NCBI GenBank assembly: GCA_905197685.1
Contig: CAJJZS010000001.1
Coordinates: forward strand, 248,001 to 312,000
Length of the DNA stretch: 64,000 nucleotides
Direction of reading: 5' to 3'
Source of the DNA: an uncultured Oscillospiraceae bacterium
GTDB taxonomy: Bacteria; Bacillota; Clostridia; Oscillospirales; Ruminococcaceae
Below, piece by piece: positions 16,594 to 25,564 of the stretch (positions are counted from its first letter, which is position 1; every line of letters starts with the position of its first letter). Both the position numbers and the translations under genes were made by a program. The notes below the pieces were generated by a model. The model made no database searches and was not told where the DNA came from. It saw only the letters and a list, made by a program, of their open reading frames with translations.

Positions 16594-16622
16594 TTGACAG
16601 AAAAGCAAAGAAACCGTACAAT
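16594..16622 (+). promoter_or_regulatory. Promoter of queA
   Basis: TTGACA (16594-16599), 17-bp spacer and TACAAT (16617-16622), giving a leader of about 80 bases. I looked for a preQ1 aptamer in the leader and saw none. Confidence 0.75.
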
Positions 16623-16711
16623 ATAACATAGATTGTTAAAATCAAGGGGAATGAGAACCTGCTCATCTCTCCGTAATGTATTCTACACCTGTTCAGTGAA
16701 GGAGTAATTTC

Positions 16712-17776
16712 ATGAAAAAATCAGATTTTTGGTTTGATCTGCCGCAGGAACAGATTGCGCAGACTCCAATCGAGCCGAGAGATCATTCCCGGCTGCTGGT
16801 GATGGACCGCGAAAGCGGCGTGTGCAGTCACCGGCATTTTTATGACATTTTGGATTATTTAGAGGAAGGGGATTTGTTGGTTGTCAACGATTCCCGCGTG
16901 ATTCCGGCAAGGCTGTACGGTAAAAAAGAGGACACCGGCGCAAACATCGAGGTGCTGCTGCTGGAGCAGAAGGAAAAAGACGTCTGGGAAACGCTGGTGA
17001 AGCCGGGCAAAAAGGCAAAACCGGGCGTAAAGCTGAGCTTTGGGGACGGGCTGCTGCATGGCGAAGTGCTGGAAACGGTGGAGGGCGGAAACCGCCTGAT
17101 TCGTTTTTCCTATGAGGGAGAAAGCATCTTCCCGGTGCTGGAGGAAATCGGAAATATGCCGCTTCCTCCCTATATCACCGAAAAATTGCAGGACAACGAG
17201 CGGTACCAGACCGTTTATTCCCATGAGTTAGGTTCTGCCGCAGCGCCGACTGCCGGACTGCATTTTACCAACGAGCTGCTCGAAAAAATCAAAGCAAAGG
17301 GCGTGAATGTGGCGACAGTAACCCTTCATGTCGGTCTGGGAACCTTCCGACCGGTCAAGGAAGACGAGATTACCGACCATAAAATGCACTCGGAGCATTA
17401 CTATCTCCCGCAGGAAACGGCAGATTTAATCAATCAAACAAAGGCGGCGGGCAAGCGGGTGATTGCGGTAGGAACAACAAGCTGCCGTACCTTAGAAACG
17501 CTCGGAACAAAGCAGGGACTGCCGCTGCACAGCGAGGAAGGATACACCGATATTTTCATCTATCCGGGGTATCGTTTTCAGGTGCTGGACGGTTTGATTA
17601 CCAACTTCCATCTGCCGGAAAGCACCCTGATTATGTTGGTGAGCGCGTTTGCCGGATATGAGCATACGATGGCGGCATATGACCTTGCAGTCAAGGAAAA
17701 ATACCGCTTCTTCTCCTTTGGGGACGCGATGATGATTCTTGGCGGAACAGACAAGGGAACCGCCGAGGGAAAATAG
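16712..17776 (+). CDS. queA: tRNA preQ1(34) S-adenosylmethionine ribosyltransferase-isomerase
   Basis: Transfers and rearranges the ribose of S-adenosylmethionine onto preQ1 in tRNA, giving epoxyqueuosine at wobble position 34. The 354-residue protein has the family start [12 protein letters not shown], the block [11 protein letters not shown], the [13 protein letters not shown] core and [11 protein letters not shown]. The ATG at 16712 follows GAAGGAG. It stands 1.3 kb before tgt, the preceding step of the same pathway, though a convergent gene and a flavin reductase gene separate them. Confidence 0.97.
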   Translation: MKKSDFWFDLPQEQIAQTPIEPRDHSRLLVMDRESGVCSHRHFYDILDYLEEGDLLVVNDSRVIPARLYGKKEDTGANIEVLLLEQKEKDVWETLVKPGKKAKPGVKLSFGDGLLHGEVLETVEGGNRLIRFSYEGESIFPVLEEIGNMPLPPYITEKLQDNERYQTVYSHELGSAAAPTAGLHFTNELLEKIKAKGVNVATVTLHVGLGTFRPVKEDEITDHKMHSEHYYLPQETADLINQTKAAGKRVIAVGTTSCRTLETLGTKQGLPLHSEEGYTDIFIYPGYRFQVLDGLITNFHLPESTLIMLVSAFAGYEHTMAAYDLAVKEKYRFFSFGDAMMILGGTDKGTAEGK

Positions 17777-17807
17777 AATTTCAGCCCGCCGATGTGGATA
17801 AAAAATC

Positions 17808-18329
17808 TTACAGTCTTGGTTGGGCAAAAGCCATTTTGCAAAAAGACCAATCAAGTGTGGATTGCATGACCTCGTCCGCAAGATTCCATAAATTGTCTAC
17901 GATTCTGATTTCAATGTTGCGGGACACCAATTCCCGGAACAAATCATTGACAACATATTTGGCTTTTGGTTTTTGTGCGGTTTTGGCGACATAATATCCG
18001 GCAATTTCATCTTGAAGGAAAAAATCCGTCGGGTCAAATTCATATACATACAATGTGGTGGATTGCATGGTCTGATACCATTTTCTTTCGATGATAACGG
18101 CGTGAGTTTGGGTCGGGGAGGAAAAGAACTTTAACCTGTCGGACATACTTGTGTTTTTACCGACATGGTAAGTGACTCTGGGGCAATTTCTCGGGGTCAG
18201 ATAGTTCGGCAGACAGGTTTCGTTAATTGCCCATACCAAGCGAACCGACTTGTCCAAATCGGTTCGGGTGGGAGTTCGCGGTTCAAATATTTTAATATCG
18301 CTTTCCTCGCTGATATGAAATAACCTCAT
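17808..18329 (-). CDS. DUF6886-like protein
   Basis: Cytoplasmic protein of 173 residues without signal peptide. The opening MRLFHISEESDIKIFEPR, the block LPNYLTPRNCPRVTYHV and the C-terminal NLWNLADEVMQSTL agree with what I remember of the DUF6886 family, a widespread uncharacterised group; I cannot confirm this by search. Convergent with queA and preceded by an extended -10 promoter. The start ATG 18329 has AAGGAGC upstream. Function unknown. Confidence 0.75.
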   Translation of the reverse strand: MRLFHISEESDIKIFEPRTPTRTDLDKSVRLVWAINETCLPNYLTPRNCPRVTYHVGKNTSMSDRLKFFSSPTQTHAVIIERKWYQTMQSTTLYVYEFDPTDFFLQDEIAGYYVAKTAQKPKAKYVVNDLFRELVSRNIEIRIVDNLWNLADEVMQSTLDWSFCKMAFAQPRL

Positions 18330-18365
18330 AGATAACGCTCCTTTTTTGTAAATGATTCTGTTGTT

Positions 18366-18374
18366 ATTATAACA
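18366..18374 (-). promoter_or_regulatory. Extended -10 promoter of the DUF6886-like gene
   Basis: TGTTATAAT on the minus strand (18366-18374); no convincing -35 box at 17 bp. Confidence 0.5.
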
Positions 18375-18555
18375 TGAACAGCTTTGATTGACAGTGTTTT
18401 TCAGTGTCTTTTATTTAAAAATCACAAAAACGAAAACGATTTTTTTCTCCTTTTGCCGATTGCTTTTGGCAGGAGAAGGAGAGAGAAAATTAAGGGTGTA
18501 TCGGAAGTTTTTCGATTGGGGGAGAAAAAATAAAATCGGAAAGGCGGAAATAAAG

Positions 18556-19083
18556 ATGAAGATAACCATGTTGTTTGGCAGTCCGCACAAGCAGGGGACA
18601 ACCAATGTGCTGGCAGAGGCTTTTATAAAAGGAGCGCAGGAAGCGGGACATGAGGTGACCCGTTTAAACCTTGCCCAGATGAAGATAGGCGGCTGCATGG
18701 CGTGTGATTACTGCTCCAGAACCAAACAAGGCTGTGTTCAAAAGGACGATATGCAGCAGGTGGAACCGGCAGTGGAGCAGGCGCAGCTGATTGTGCTGGC
18801 AACGCCGCTGTACTACTACGGAATGAGCGCGCAGCTGAAGGCGGCAATCGACCGCTTTTATTCCTTTTCCGGTCCGCTCAGAGAGAAAAAGGTTGTGCTG
18901 TTGGCAGCCTGCGCGGACGGAGAGGGCGCGATGGACGCTTTGCTGGCGCACTATGAGATTTTAAGCCGCTTCCTGCATTGGGAGGACGCGGGCAGAGTAC
19001 TGGCATACAACTGCTGGGTAAAAGAAGATTTGGAAAAAACAGACTGTCCCGCTCGGGCATATGAGCTGGGAAAAAGCCTGTAA
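18556..19083 (+). CDS. NADPH-dependent FMN reductase / flavodoxin-like oxidoreductase
   Basis: Flavoprotein of 175 residues with the flavodoxin-like fold of iron-sulfur flavoprotein and NAD(P)H:quinone reductase relatives. The phosphate-binding loop is GSPHKQGTTN, followed by GGCMACDYCSRTKQGC, a Cys cluster typical of clostridial members, and the flavin-binding ATPLYYYGMSAQLK. I start it at ATG 18556; earlier in-frame codons would add a basic stretch without a ribosome binding site. It ends 12 bases before tgt. The electron acceptor is unknown. Confidence 0.87.
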   Translation: MKITMLFGSPHKQGTTNVLAEAFIKGAQEAGHEVTRLNLAQMKIGGCMACDYCSRTKQGCVQKDDMQQVEPAVEQAQLIVLATPLYYYGMSAQLKAAIDRFYSFSGPLREKKVVLLAACADGEGAMDALLAHYEILSRFLHWEDAGRVLAYNCWVKEDLEKTDCPARAYELGKSL

Positions 19084-19095
19084 TCGGGGGAACAT

Positions 19096-20226
19096 ATGTA
19101 TACATTATTAAAACAGGAAGGCAGGGCGCGCCGCGGAACTTTTCAGACGGTTCACGGAACGGTGCAGACCCCTGCATTTATGAACGTGGGAACCTCTGCC
19201 GCAATCAAGGGCGGCATTTCTTCCTATGATTTAAAGGATTTAAAGTGCCAGGTGGAGTTGTGCAACACCTATCATCTGCATTTAAGACCGGGCGACGAAA
19301 AGATTAAGCAGCTGGGCGGTCTGCATAAATTTATGGGTTGGGACGGTCCGATTTTAACCGACAGCGGCGGCTTTCAGGTCTTTTCTCTGGCGCAGCTGAG
19401 AACCATCAGCGAAATGGGCGTGCAGTTCCAGTCCCACATTGACGGCAGACGCATCTTTATGGGACCGGAAGAAAGCATGAAAATCCAATCTAATCTGGCT
19501 TCTACCATCGCCATGGCGTTTGACGAATGTATCGAAAACCCATCGACCAGAGAATACACCAAGCGTTCGATTGACCGCACGGTAAGATGGCTCAAACGCT
19601 GCCGCGCAGAAATGACCCGCTTAAACTCTTTGCCGGATACCATCAATCCGCACCAAATGTTGTTCGGTATCAATCAGGGTTCCACCTTCCCGGATCTGCG
19701 CATCGAGCATATGAAGCAGATTGCGGAGATTGACTGCGACGGTTATGCCATCGGCGGTCTGGCAGTGGGAGAACCTGCCGAGGTGATGTATGAAATCATC
19801 GAGGCGGTGGAGCCGTATATGCCGAAGGACAAGCCAAGATACCTGATGGGTGTGGGTACGCCGGCAAACATTATCGAAGCGGTTTACTGCGGGGTGGATT
19901 TGTTTGACTGCGTGATGCCAAGCCGAAATGCCCGCCACGGACATCTCTTTACATGGAGCGGCATTATCAATATCAACAATGCAAAATATGAACTGGACGA
20001 TGCGCCGATTGACGCGCAGTGCGATTGTCCGGTTTGTCAGCGCCACAGCCGCGCCTATATCCGTCATCTGCTCAAAGCAAACGAGATGTTGGGAATGCGT
20101 CTGGCAGTTATGCACAATCTGTACTTCTACAACACATTGATGGAAAAAATCCGCGCAGCGTTGGACGAAGGCAGATATGAGCAGTTCCGGGCAGAAACGC
20201 TTCCGCTTGTCAGCAAGAGAATCTGA
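19096..20226 (+). CDS. tgt: tRNA-guanine transglycosylase
   Basis: Exchanges guanine 34 of certain tRNAs for preQ1, the step before QueA. The 376-residue barrel shows the general-base Asp in LTDSGGFQVFSL, the nucleophile Asp in GVDLFDCVMPSRNARHG, and the zinc site CDCPVC with a later Cys/His in the conserved spacing. The ATG at 19096 follows GGGGG. No terminator separates it from the flavin reductase gene; yajC downstream has its own promoter. Confidence 0.97.
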   Translation: MYTLLKQEGRARRGTFQTVHGTVQTPAFMNVGTSAAIKGGISSYDLKDLKCQVELCNTYHLHLRPGDEKIKQLGGLHKFMGWDGPILTDSGGFQVFSLAQLRTISEMGVQFQSHIDGRRIFMGPEESMKIQSNLASTIAMAFDECIENPSTREYTKRSIDRTVRWLKRCRAEMTRLNSLPDTINPHQMLFGINQGSTFPDLRIEHMKQIAEIDCDGYAIGGLAVGEPAEVMYEIIEAVEPYMPKDKPRYLMGVGTPANIIEAVYCGVDLFDCVMPSRNARHGHLFTWSGIININNAKYELDDAPIDAQCDCPVCQRHSRAYIRHLLKANEMLGMRLAVMHNLYFYNTLMEKIRAALDEGRYEQFRAETLPLVSKRI

Positions 20227-20252
20227 TTTTCGCAAATTTTTATAAAAAGTGC

Positions 20253-20281
20253 TTGCAAAGCCCCTTTTAAAAAGGTATAAT
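20253..20281 (+). promoter_or_regulatory. Promoter of yajC
   Basis: TTGCAA (20253-20258), 17-bp spacer, TATAAT (20276-20281). Confidence 0.75.
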
Positions 20282-20356
20282 GCTATTTGTATCCAAAATT
20301 GCGGACCGATTTTCGGAAAACAATTTTGTTCATTTTAACGGAGGTGCAAAAACCCT

Positions 20357-20698
20357 ATGACAAACTTTTATTTGACAACAGTATCAGAGCCGGTATCCAT
20401 GCTGGCAACCTTCATCCCACTGATTCTGATGTTCGTTGTGTTCTACTTCCTGCTGATTCGTCCGCAGAAAAAGAGAGACAAAGAAGTTCAGAAGATGCGT
20501 GAAAACATCGAAGTAGCGGATGAAATTGTTACCATCGGCGGCATCATCGGCAGAATTGTCAGCATTAAGGACGACACTGTTGTAATCGAAACCGCAGGCG
20601 ACAGATGCAAGATTCGTCTGGCTCGCTGGTCGATTCAGCAAAACATTTCTGCAAATGAAAGAGCAGCGCAGGAACAGGCTGAGAAAAAATCCAAATAA
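20357..20698 (+). CDS. yajC: Preprotein translocase subunit YajC
   Basis: Single-pass membrane protein of 113 residues that associates with SecDF-type translocase components. An N-terminal helix (about 16-34) leads to the family mark LIRPQKKRDKEVQKM, then a small cytoplasmic domain with GDEIVTIGGIIG-like sequence and IVIET-type strands. The position directly after tgt is the classic bacterial tgt-yajC order. GGAGGTG lies ahead of the ATG. A strong terminator follows. Confidence 0.96.
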   Translation: MTNFYLTTVSEPVSMLATFIPLILMFVVFYFLLIRPQKKRDKEVQKMRENIEVADEIVTIGGIIGRIVSIKDDTVVIETAGDRCKIRLARWSIQQNISANERAAQEQAEKKSK

Positions 20699-20729
20699 TC
20701 CGTTTTGTAAAAACGAATAAATATTGGAT

Positions 20730-20779
20730 ACCCCGCATAAGCTGTTATCACAGACAGCAGAATGCGGGGTGATTTTTTT
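20730..20779 (+). terminator. Terminator after yajC
   Basis: ACCCCGCAT (20730-20738) and ATGCGGGGT (20762-20770) form a perfect 9-bp stem followed by seven T (20773-20779). The right arm and the T-run overlap the possible start codons of the next gene. Confidence 0.85.
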
Positions 20780-21232
20780 ATGCAGAAACAGAAAGGAAAC
20801 AAAAAGCCAAAACAGACAAGAATCGTTTCGGAGGAAAGGAAAAGCGCAGGGAAAAAATCGGAGCAGAAGCGGCAGATGCAGGCGGTGGCTCGGGGCTGTA
20901 TCCTTGCGGCGGCAGCGGTACTTGCGCTGCTGTGTCTGTTTGCATGGATGATGTCTGCGGGCAAGCTGCCCCTGTGGGCGGGAAAAGCGGTAGGGCTGGC
21001 AGTCGGCTGTATTGCGGCGGCGGCAGCTGCTTTTTTCTGCGCGAGATATTCGGGAAAAAACGGCTTTGTGTTGGGATTTATCTGCGCGGCAATTTTATTC
21101 TGCCTTGCCTTTTTCCTCTCGCTGGCGATGGGGGACACCCCGCAGATGTGGGCGGCGGTAAAGCTGTTTTCGATGCTGATTTGCGGCTGTGTGTTCGGAA
21201 GCGTCGGGGTAAACATAAAAAAAAGAGGATAA
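20762..21232 (+). CDS. TIGR04086-like membrane protein
   Basis: Predicted membrane protein of 150-156 residues: a basic N-terminus of about 40 residues, then four hydrophobic helices (about 48-66, 73-94, 101-122 and 131-150). The size, helix number and place after yajC fit the TIGR04086 (YrzE-like) family of Bacillota, whose function is unknown. The start is unclear: ATG 20762 lies in the terminator stem and ATG 20780 directly follows its T-run; neither has a ribosome binding site. A start further in is possible, since the first 40 residues are low-complexity and basic. Confidence 0.7.
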   Translation: MRGDFFMQKQKGNKKPKQTRIVSEERKSAGKKSEQKRQMQAVARGCILAAAAVLALLCLFAWMMSAGKLPLWAGKAVGLAVGCIAAAAAAFFCARYSGKNGFVLGFICAAILFCLAFFLSLAMGDTPQMWAAVKLFSMLICGCVFGSVGVNIKKRG

Positions 21233-21235
21233 GAA

Positions 21236-21268
21236 AAATCCGACAGATTTTTTCTGTCGGATTTTTTG
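21236..21268. terminator. Bidirectional terminator
   Basis: AATCCGACAGA paired with TCTGTCGGATT, loop TTTTT, with A-run before and T-run after. It separates the convergent membrane-protein gene and the S41 peptidase gene. Confidence 0.85.
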
Positions 21269-21295
21269 CGGTTTCGGACCCGATTGGGATAATTT

Positions 21296-22609
21296 TTATT
21301 CTTCGTCGGCTGCCGGTGCGGATTCGGTTTCTGCCGATTCCGTTTGTTCTGTCGGCTGTTCGGCAGGCTCGGCAGCTTGTTCTGCGGCGTCCGCAGGAGA
21401 GGTTATCTCGGCTGCCGGTGTGGATTTGGTGATTTCCAGCGCCTTTTTCAGCTGTGGGTCGGTGGTTTCGTCTAAGTTTGCAAAGTTTTTCTGCTGTTCT
21501 TCGGACAAAGCCACTTCGTAGTCCGGTTTAATGCCGACGCCGTCATAGTTCGGGCTTTTCGGCGGGTTATATTGCGCAACGGTGATACGGATTGCAGAAC
21601 CGTCTTTAAGCGAGTGAGTGACCTGCATTACGCCCTTGCCGTAGGTGGTGGTTCCGACCGATTTGGCAACGCCGTAGTCCCGCAGCGCCTGGGTGAACAG
21701 CTCGGCTGCGCTGGCTGTCATTTCGTTGGTTAAAACAACCATCGGTTTGTCAATGCAGTTTGCGTCCGAGGTTCCAAGCACCTCGGTGGAGCCGTCGCGG
21801 TAGGTAGCGGTGGCGATGGTGCCTTCCGGAAGCAGCATATCCAACATCTTGACAGCGGGGTCAACCAGACCGCCGGTATTATTTCTTAAATCAAAGATGA
21901 GCGACTGCGCGTTTTGATTGCCGATTAAATCCTCGACCGCTTTTTTAAACTGGTCATAGGTGTTTTCGTTAAAGTCCACAATCTGAATGTATCCGGCAGT
22001 GCCAATCATTTTAGAGTAAACGGTTGGGGTGACAACAACGCGGCGGGTGATTTCGGAAATTTCGCGGTCTTTGTTGTCGCTGCGGACGGTGAGGTTGACC
22101 TTGGTTCCGGCTTTGCCCCCGATTTCGCTGATTGCCTTTTCATAGGTATCGGCGGTAACATCAACATCGTTTACCTTAACAATCATATCTCCGCTTTTAA
22201 TGCCGGCTTCGGCAGCGGGGGAATCGGGATAAACCTCGGTAACCTGGATAAATCCGCTTTCATTTTTGGTTGCGCGGATACCGATGCCGACCAGTTTGCC
22301 TGCATCCTCCTGCTGTTTTGCAGCGTAGTCTTCGGCAGAGTAGTAGGTTGCGTAGCGGTCGGAGATTCCGGCGATGTATCCCAGCGACAGATAATCGTTG
22401 AGGGTGGTTTCGTCGATGGTTCCGTAGTAATTTTTTCTGACATAGCTGTCAATCTCTGCAAGTTTATCATACATCGCTTCCCTTTGGGAAACATTGGTGA
22501 CGGTTGCAGAGAACATCTGGCGGGAAAAAATCATGGTAATCGAGAAGGTGACAGCGGTGATGACAAACATCAGCGCGAGGGCTGCCCCTAAAGAAATCTT
22601 CTTATTCAT
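21296..22609 (-). CDS. S41-family C-terminal processing peptidase
   Basis: Membrane-anchored serine protease of 437 residues acting outside the membrane. An N-terminal helix (about 8-29) is followed by a PDZ domain (about 105-190, GIGIRATKNESG... SPAAEAGIKSGDMI) and the S41 core with the catalytic Ser in NEMTASAAEL and the Lys in TTYGKGVMQ. The tail after residue 385 is low-complexity, rich in Ala, Pro, Glu and Thr, which is longer than usual. Relatives (CtpA/CtpB) trim exported proteins or sporulation regulators; the target here is unknown. Confidence 0.93.
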   Translation of the reverse strand: MNKKISLGAALALMFVITAVTFSITMIFSRQMFSATVTNVSQREAMYDKLAEIDSYVRKNYYGTIDETTLNDYLSLGYIAGISDRYATYYSAEDYAAKQQEDAGKLVGIGIRATKNESGFIQVTEVYPDSPAAEAGIKSGDMIVKVNDVDVTADTYEKAISEIGGKAGTKVNLTVRSDNKDREISEITRRVVVTPTVYSKMIGTAGYIQIVDFNENTYDQFKKAVEDLIGNQNAQSLIFDLRNNTGGLVDPAVKMLDMLLPEGTIATATYRDGSTEVLGTSDANCIDKPMVVLTNEMTASAAELFTQALRDYGVAKSVGTTTYGKGVMQVTHSLKDGSAIRITVAQYNPPKSPNYDGVGIKPDYEVALSEEQQKNFANLDETTDPQLKKALEITKSTPAAEITSPADAAEQAAEPAEQPTEQTESAETESAPAADEE

Positions 22610-22844
22610 AAGCGTAACTCCTTATTCTAAACAGTGATGAAAACTGTCAAATGATACTGAAACAGCGGCGGTGACAGTCAATGCTCTGAAAACAACATTG
22701 ACTATATTAACTTATTTATTTTACCATAAAGTTGCGGCTTTTAAAACACTTTTTAAAAGTTTTTACAAAAAGGGTCATTCTACCCGAAAAAAGGAAAAAG
22801 AATAAGTGAATCTGCACAATTTTTCTTAATATGATAAGGAATGA
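22610..22844. other. Intergenic region before the S41 gene
   Basis: AT-rich, with no supported gene. It contains a 7-bp inverted repeat GTCAATG/CATTGAC (about 22676-22702) near where the S41 promoter should lie; I could not fix a convincing -35/-10 pair. Confidence 0.35.
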
Positions 22845-22873
22845 TTGATAAAAACAAATAAGAATGTTATAAT
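22845..22873 (+). promoter_or_regulatory. Promoter of the small membrane protein gene at 23004
   Basis: TTGATA (22845-22850), 17-bp spacer, TATAAT (22868-22873); the leader is about 125 bases long. Confidence 0.65.
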
Positions 22874-23003
22874 GAAAAAAGAGAGTGCAGGGGTTGTAAC
22901 AGAAAAGAACCGTTACTGCGCAAAATGAAATGCAGCACCGATTTATGATAAAAAGATACTGATATACTTGCATTTCAACAACGGATACTAAGGAGGAACT
23001 ACC

Positions 23004-23240
23004 ATGAAACATTGGGCAGAAGAAAACAAAAAAGACCTTTCCATCGCCACTGCCTGCGTGATTGCGGCAGGAACCATTACAATGTGCGCGGTTGTCTGCG
23101 CAAAGGCAGTGTCTGTTTTATTTAAATTAAACAAGGCGCTGGACCTTTATATTAAGGAACATCAGCTTTCTCATGAGAGAAACAAAAGAATGGAAAACCT
23201 GTATCAGGAATGTGCGGACGAAGAGGAAATTTCGTTTTAA
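23004..23240 (+). CDS. Small single-pass membrane protein, unknown
   Basis: A 78-residue protein with a clear AAGGAGG site 8 bases before its ATG and its own promoter, so it is a real gene. One hydrophobic helix (about 13-38, containing several Cys and Ala) precedes a charged helical tail with many Glu and Lys. No family recognised. It sits between the divergent S41 peptidase and the pyrimidine operon and has no evident link to either. Confidence 0.7.
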   Translation: MKHWAEENKKDLSIATACVIAAGTITMCAVVCAKAVSVLFKLNKALDLYIKEHQLSHERNKRMENLYQECADEEEISF

Positions 23241-23345
23241 ACCGGGGCTTTAAGCGGGATTGCGAGCGGTTCTTTGCGCTTTAAATGCAATCTTATTGTT
23301 AAAATAACCAAAAAAAACCGGATATTCTTGCAAGGTTTGACAGAT
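23241..23345. other. Short spacer before the pyrimidine operon
   Basis: No gene seen; only imperfect dyads (around 23250-23285) that might end the upstream transcript. Confidence 0.3.
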
Positions 23346-23351
23346 TGACAA

Positions 23352-23380
23352 TAGACATTTTGCCGAGAATTGGGTATAAT
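23352..23380 (+). promoter_or_regulatory. Promoter of the pyrimidine operon
   Basis: TAGACA (23352-23357), 17-bp spacer, TATAAT (23375-23380), just ahead of the PyrR-binding leader. Confidence 0.65.
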
Positions 23381-23407
23381 TACTGATAAAGCATCAATCT
23401 TGAAAAA

Positions 23408-23445
23408 GCAAATCCTTTAAGGCGGTCCAGAGAGACCGGCAAGGT
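23408..23445 (+). promoter_or_regulatory. PyrR-binding loop in the pyr leader
   Basis: The leader contains CCAGAGAGACCGGCAAGG (about 23427-23444), matching the conserved PyrR-binding hairpin (CCAGAGAG...GAAGG-type) of Bacillota pyr operons. With UMP bound, PyrR holds this anti-antiterminator and the terminator behind it forms. Confidence 0.85.
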
Positions 23446-23566
23446 AGTTTGTTCAAGGAAAAACCACACCCGAACGGGAGGACTGTATCTAAAAATGCAG
23501 AACCTGTCCGAAAAATGAAGGGGCGAGCCGTCAAAGACGGGAAAAGCTGTGGGAAGAAACTTGTCT

Positions 23567-23604
23567 GCTGTCTGCTGCCGAAAAGGTTGCAGGCAGCTTT
23601 TTTT
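23567..23604 (+). terminator. pyr attenuator terminator
   Basis: GCTGTCTGC (23567-23575) pairs with GCAGGCAGC (23589-23597), with one G-T pair, followed by seven T. It lies between the PyrR loop and pyrR and is the expected attenuator. Confidence 0.85.
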
Positions 23605-23656
23605 ATAACAACAAAAACGGGATTGCCGGGAGGAAAAAGGAGGGAGCCTTTCATTT

Positions 23657-24205
23657 ATGTTGGTGGAAAAAACCCGAATTATGGATCAGAAAGCGATGTC
23701 GAGGGCGATTACCAGAATTTCGTTTGAGATTATCGAGCGCAACAAAGGCGCGGGCAACCTGTACATCATTGGAATTATGTCCCGCGGGGCGCAGCTGGCG
23801 CAGCGGATTGCAAAAAAAATCTTTGAGCTGGAGGGCGTTTCTGTTGAAGTGGGTTTTCTTGATGTGACCGCATATCGGGACGATAACGATAAGAAAAATC
23901 CCAAAGACGATGAAACAACCCTTCCTTTCTCGGTGGAGGGCAAGGAAATTATTCTGGTGGACGACGTCATTTATACCGGCAGAACGGTGCGGGCGGCGAT
24001 GGACGCGATTTTGGAGCGGGGCAGAGCCAAAAGTATTCAGCTTGCGGCATTGATTGACCGGGGACACAGGGAGCTGCCGATTCGCGCCGATTATGTAGGA
24101 AAGAATCTGCCGACTTCCCGCGACGAGTGCGTGCGGGTATCGGTGGAGGAGCGGGACGGCGAGGACTGCGTTGCCATCTGTATGGAAAAAGAAGCGGAGG
24201 AGTAA
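23657..24205 (+). CDS. pyrR: PyrR bifunctional attenuation protein / uracil phosphoribosyltransferase
   Basis: RNA-binding regulator of pyrimidine synthesis that also converts uracil and PRPP to UMP. The 182-residue protein has the PRPP-binding loop in [17 protein letters not shown] and the family parts [14 protein letters not shown] and [19 protein letters not shown]. The leader ahead of it contains its binding hairpin and an attenuator, and pyrC, pyrF, carA and carB follow, so it controls its own operon in response to UMP. The start is the ATG at 23657 behind AAGGAGGGAG. Confidence 0.97.
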   Translation: MLVEKTRIMDQKAMSRAITRISFEIIERNKGAGNLYIIGIMSRGAQLAQRIAKKIFELEGVSVEVGFLDVTAYRDDNDKKNPKDDETTLPFSVEGKEIILVDDVIYTGRTVRAAMDAILERGRAKSIQLAALIDRGHRELPIRADYVGKNLPTSRDECVRVSVEERDGEDCVAICMEKEAEE

Positions 24206-24209
24206 AAAT

Positions 24210-25499
24210 ATGGGAAAACTGCTGATTGAAAATGCCAGGATTCTGGACCCTTCCTGCCAGCCGGCGCTGGACTTTGTCGGCGATATTTTGGTAGAAGGGG
24301 ATAAAATCATCAAAGTGGGCGCAGGACTTGCGGCAACCGAGCTTGCGCAGGGCGCGGAAAAAATCGACGCGACCGGATTGTGCGCCGCTCCGGGTTTCCT
24401 TGATATTCACGTTCATTTGAGAGATCCCGGATTTACCCATAAAGAGGATATTTTGACCGGCTGTATGGCTGCCGCTGCGGGCGGCGTGACCGGCGTTTGC
24501 TGTATGCCGAACACAAAGCCGGTGACGGACAATCCGCAGACACTTGCTTACATCGCAGAAAAGGCGCAGAATGCAGCGGCAAGGGTTTATCCGATTGCCT
24601 CCATTACCAAGGGAATGAAGGGGGAGGAGCTCAACGATTTTGTACAGCTCCATGCCTGCGGAGCGGTGGCTGTCAGCGATGACGGCAGACCGGTGGAAAA
24701 CGGCGGCATGATGCTCAAAGCGCTCAAAGAAGCGGCTCGAACCGGGATTCCGGTAATCAGCCACTGCGAAGATTTGTCCATCATTGACGGCGGTATTATC
24801 AATGAGGGGCGTATCTCCGAAATTTTGGGCGTTAAGGGAATGGACAGAGCCAGCGAGGACAGCATTACCGCAAGGGAGATTGTGCTGGCAGAAAGCTCCG
24901 ATACGGCAATCCATATCGCGCACGTCAGCACCAAAGGCTCGGTTGAGCTGATTCGCCAGGCAAAACAGCGCGGTGTGAAGGTGACCTGCGAAACCGCCCC
25001 GCATTATATGATGATGACCGATGCGCTGCTTTTGGAGAAAAACGCAAACTTTAGAATGAATCCGCCGCTGCGGGAGCAGGAGGACTGTCAGGCGATTGTT
25101 GCCGGAATTTTGGACGGAACGATTGACGCGATTGTAACCGACCATGCGCCCCATGCGGCAGAGGAAAAGGCGGACTTTTTCAAAGCGCCCAACGGTATTG
25201 TAGGTCTGGAAACCAGCTTTGCCGCTTCCTGCACCGTTTTGGTACATCAGTGCGGCATGGAGCTTGTGGATCTGGTGCGGTTGATGAGTACCAATCCGGC
25301 AAACTTGCTGCATCTGCCGGGCGGAACCCTGCGGGAAGGCAGCAATGCGGATATTACCCTGTTTGACCCGGAAATGAACTGGACCGTACAGGCAAACGAA
25401 CTGCACAGCAAGAGCAAAAACACCCCGTTTGACGGACTGGAGCTGACCGGAAGAGTTGTCAGAACCATTCTGGCGGGAAAAACGGTGTTTTCCTTATAA
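24210..25499 (+). CDS. pyrC: Dihydroorotase
   Basis: Closes carbamoyl aspartate to dihydroorotate, the third step of pyrimidine synthesis. The 429-residue amidohydrolase shows the zinc ligands in DIHVHLRDPG, the later His in ISHCED and IAHVSTKGS, and the catalytic Asp in VTDHAPH, so it is a class I (Bacillus-like) active enzyme. The ATG at 24210 lies behind GCGGAGGAG, 4 bases after pyrR. No aspartate carbamoyltransferase gene is in this operon, so the second step is encoded elsewhere. Confidence 0.96.
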   Translation: MGKLLIENARILDPSCQPALDFVGDILVEGDKIIKVGAGLAATELAQGAEKIDATGLCAAPGFLDIHVHLRDPGFTHKEDILTGCMAAAAGGVTGVCCMPNTKPVTDNPQTLAYIAEKAQNAAARVYPIASITKGMKGEELNDFVQLHACGAVAVSDDGRPVENGGMMLKALKEAARTGIPVISHCEDLSIIDGGIINEGRISEILGVKGMDRASEDSITAREIVLAESSDTAIHIAHVSTKGSVELIRQAKQRGVKVTCETAPHYMMMTDALLLEKNANFRMNPPLREQEDCQAIVAGILDGTIDAIVTDHAPHAAEEKADFFKAPNGIVGLETSFAASCTVLVHQCGMELVDLVRLMSTNPANLLHLPGGTLREGSNADITLFDPEMNWTVQANELHSKSKNTPFDGLELTGRVVRTILAGKTVFSL

Positions 25500-25564
25500 A
25501 TACTTTATCAATCAAAGGTAACAATAAAAAGTTTCAGATAAAAAAGCACAGGAGGCAGTAACTT

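Noticed and set aside
16623..16711. Possible preQ1 riboswitch in the queA leader
   Set aside because: Only a small ATGAG/CTCAT hairpin is present; the conserved preQ1 loop and pseudoknot sequences are absent.
22716..23012. 98-codon minus-strand frame in the gap before the S41 gene
   Set aside because: Lies over an AT-rich promoter region; Phe/Leu-rich by composition, no ribosome binding site.
23967..25406. 479-codon minus-strand frame opposite pyrC
   Set aside because: Antisense to a secure gene, no ribosome binding site, no domain.
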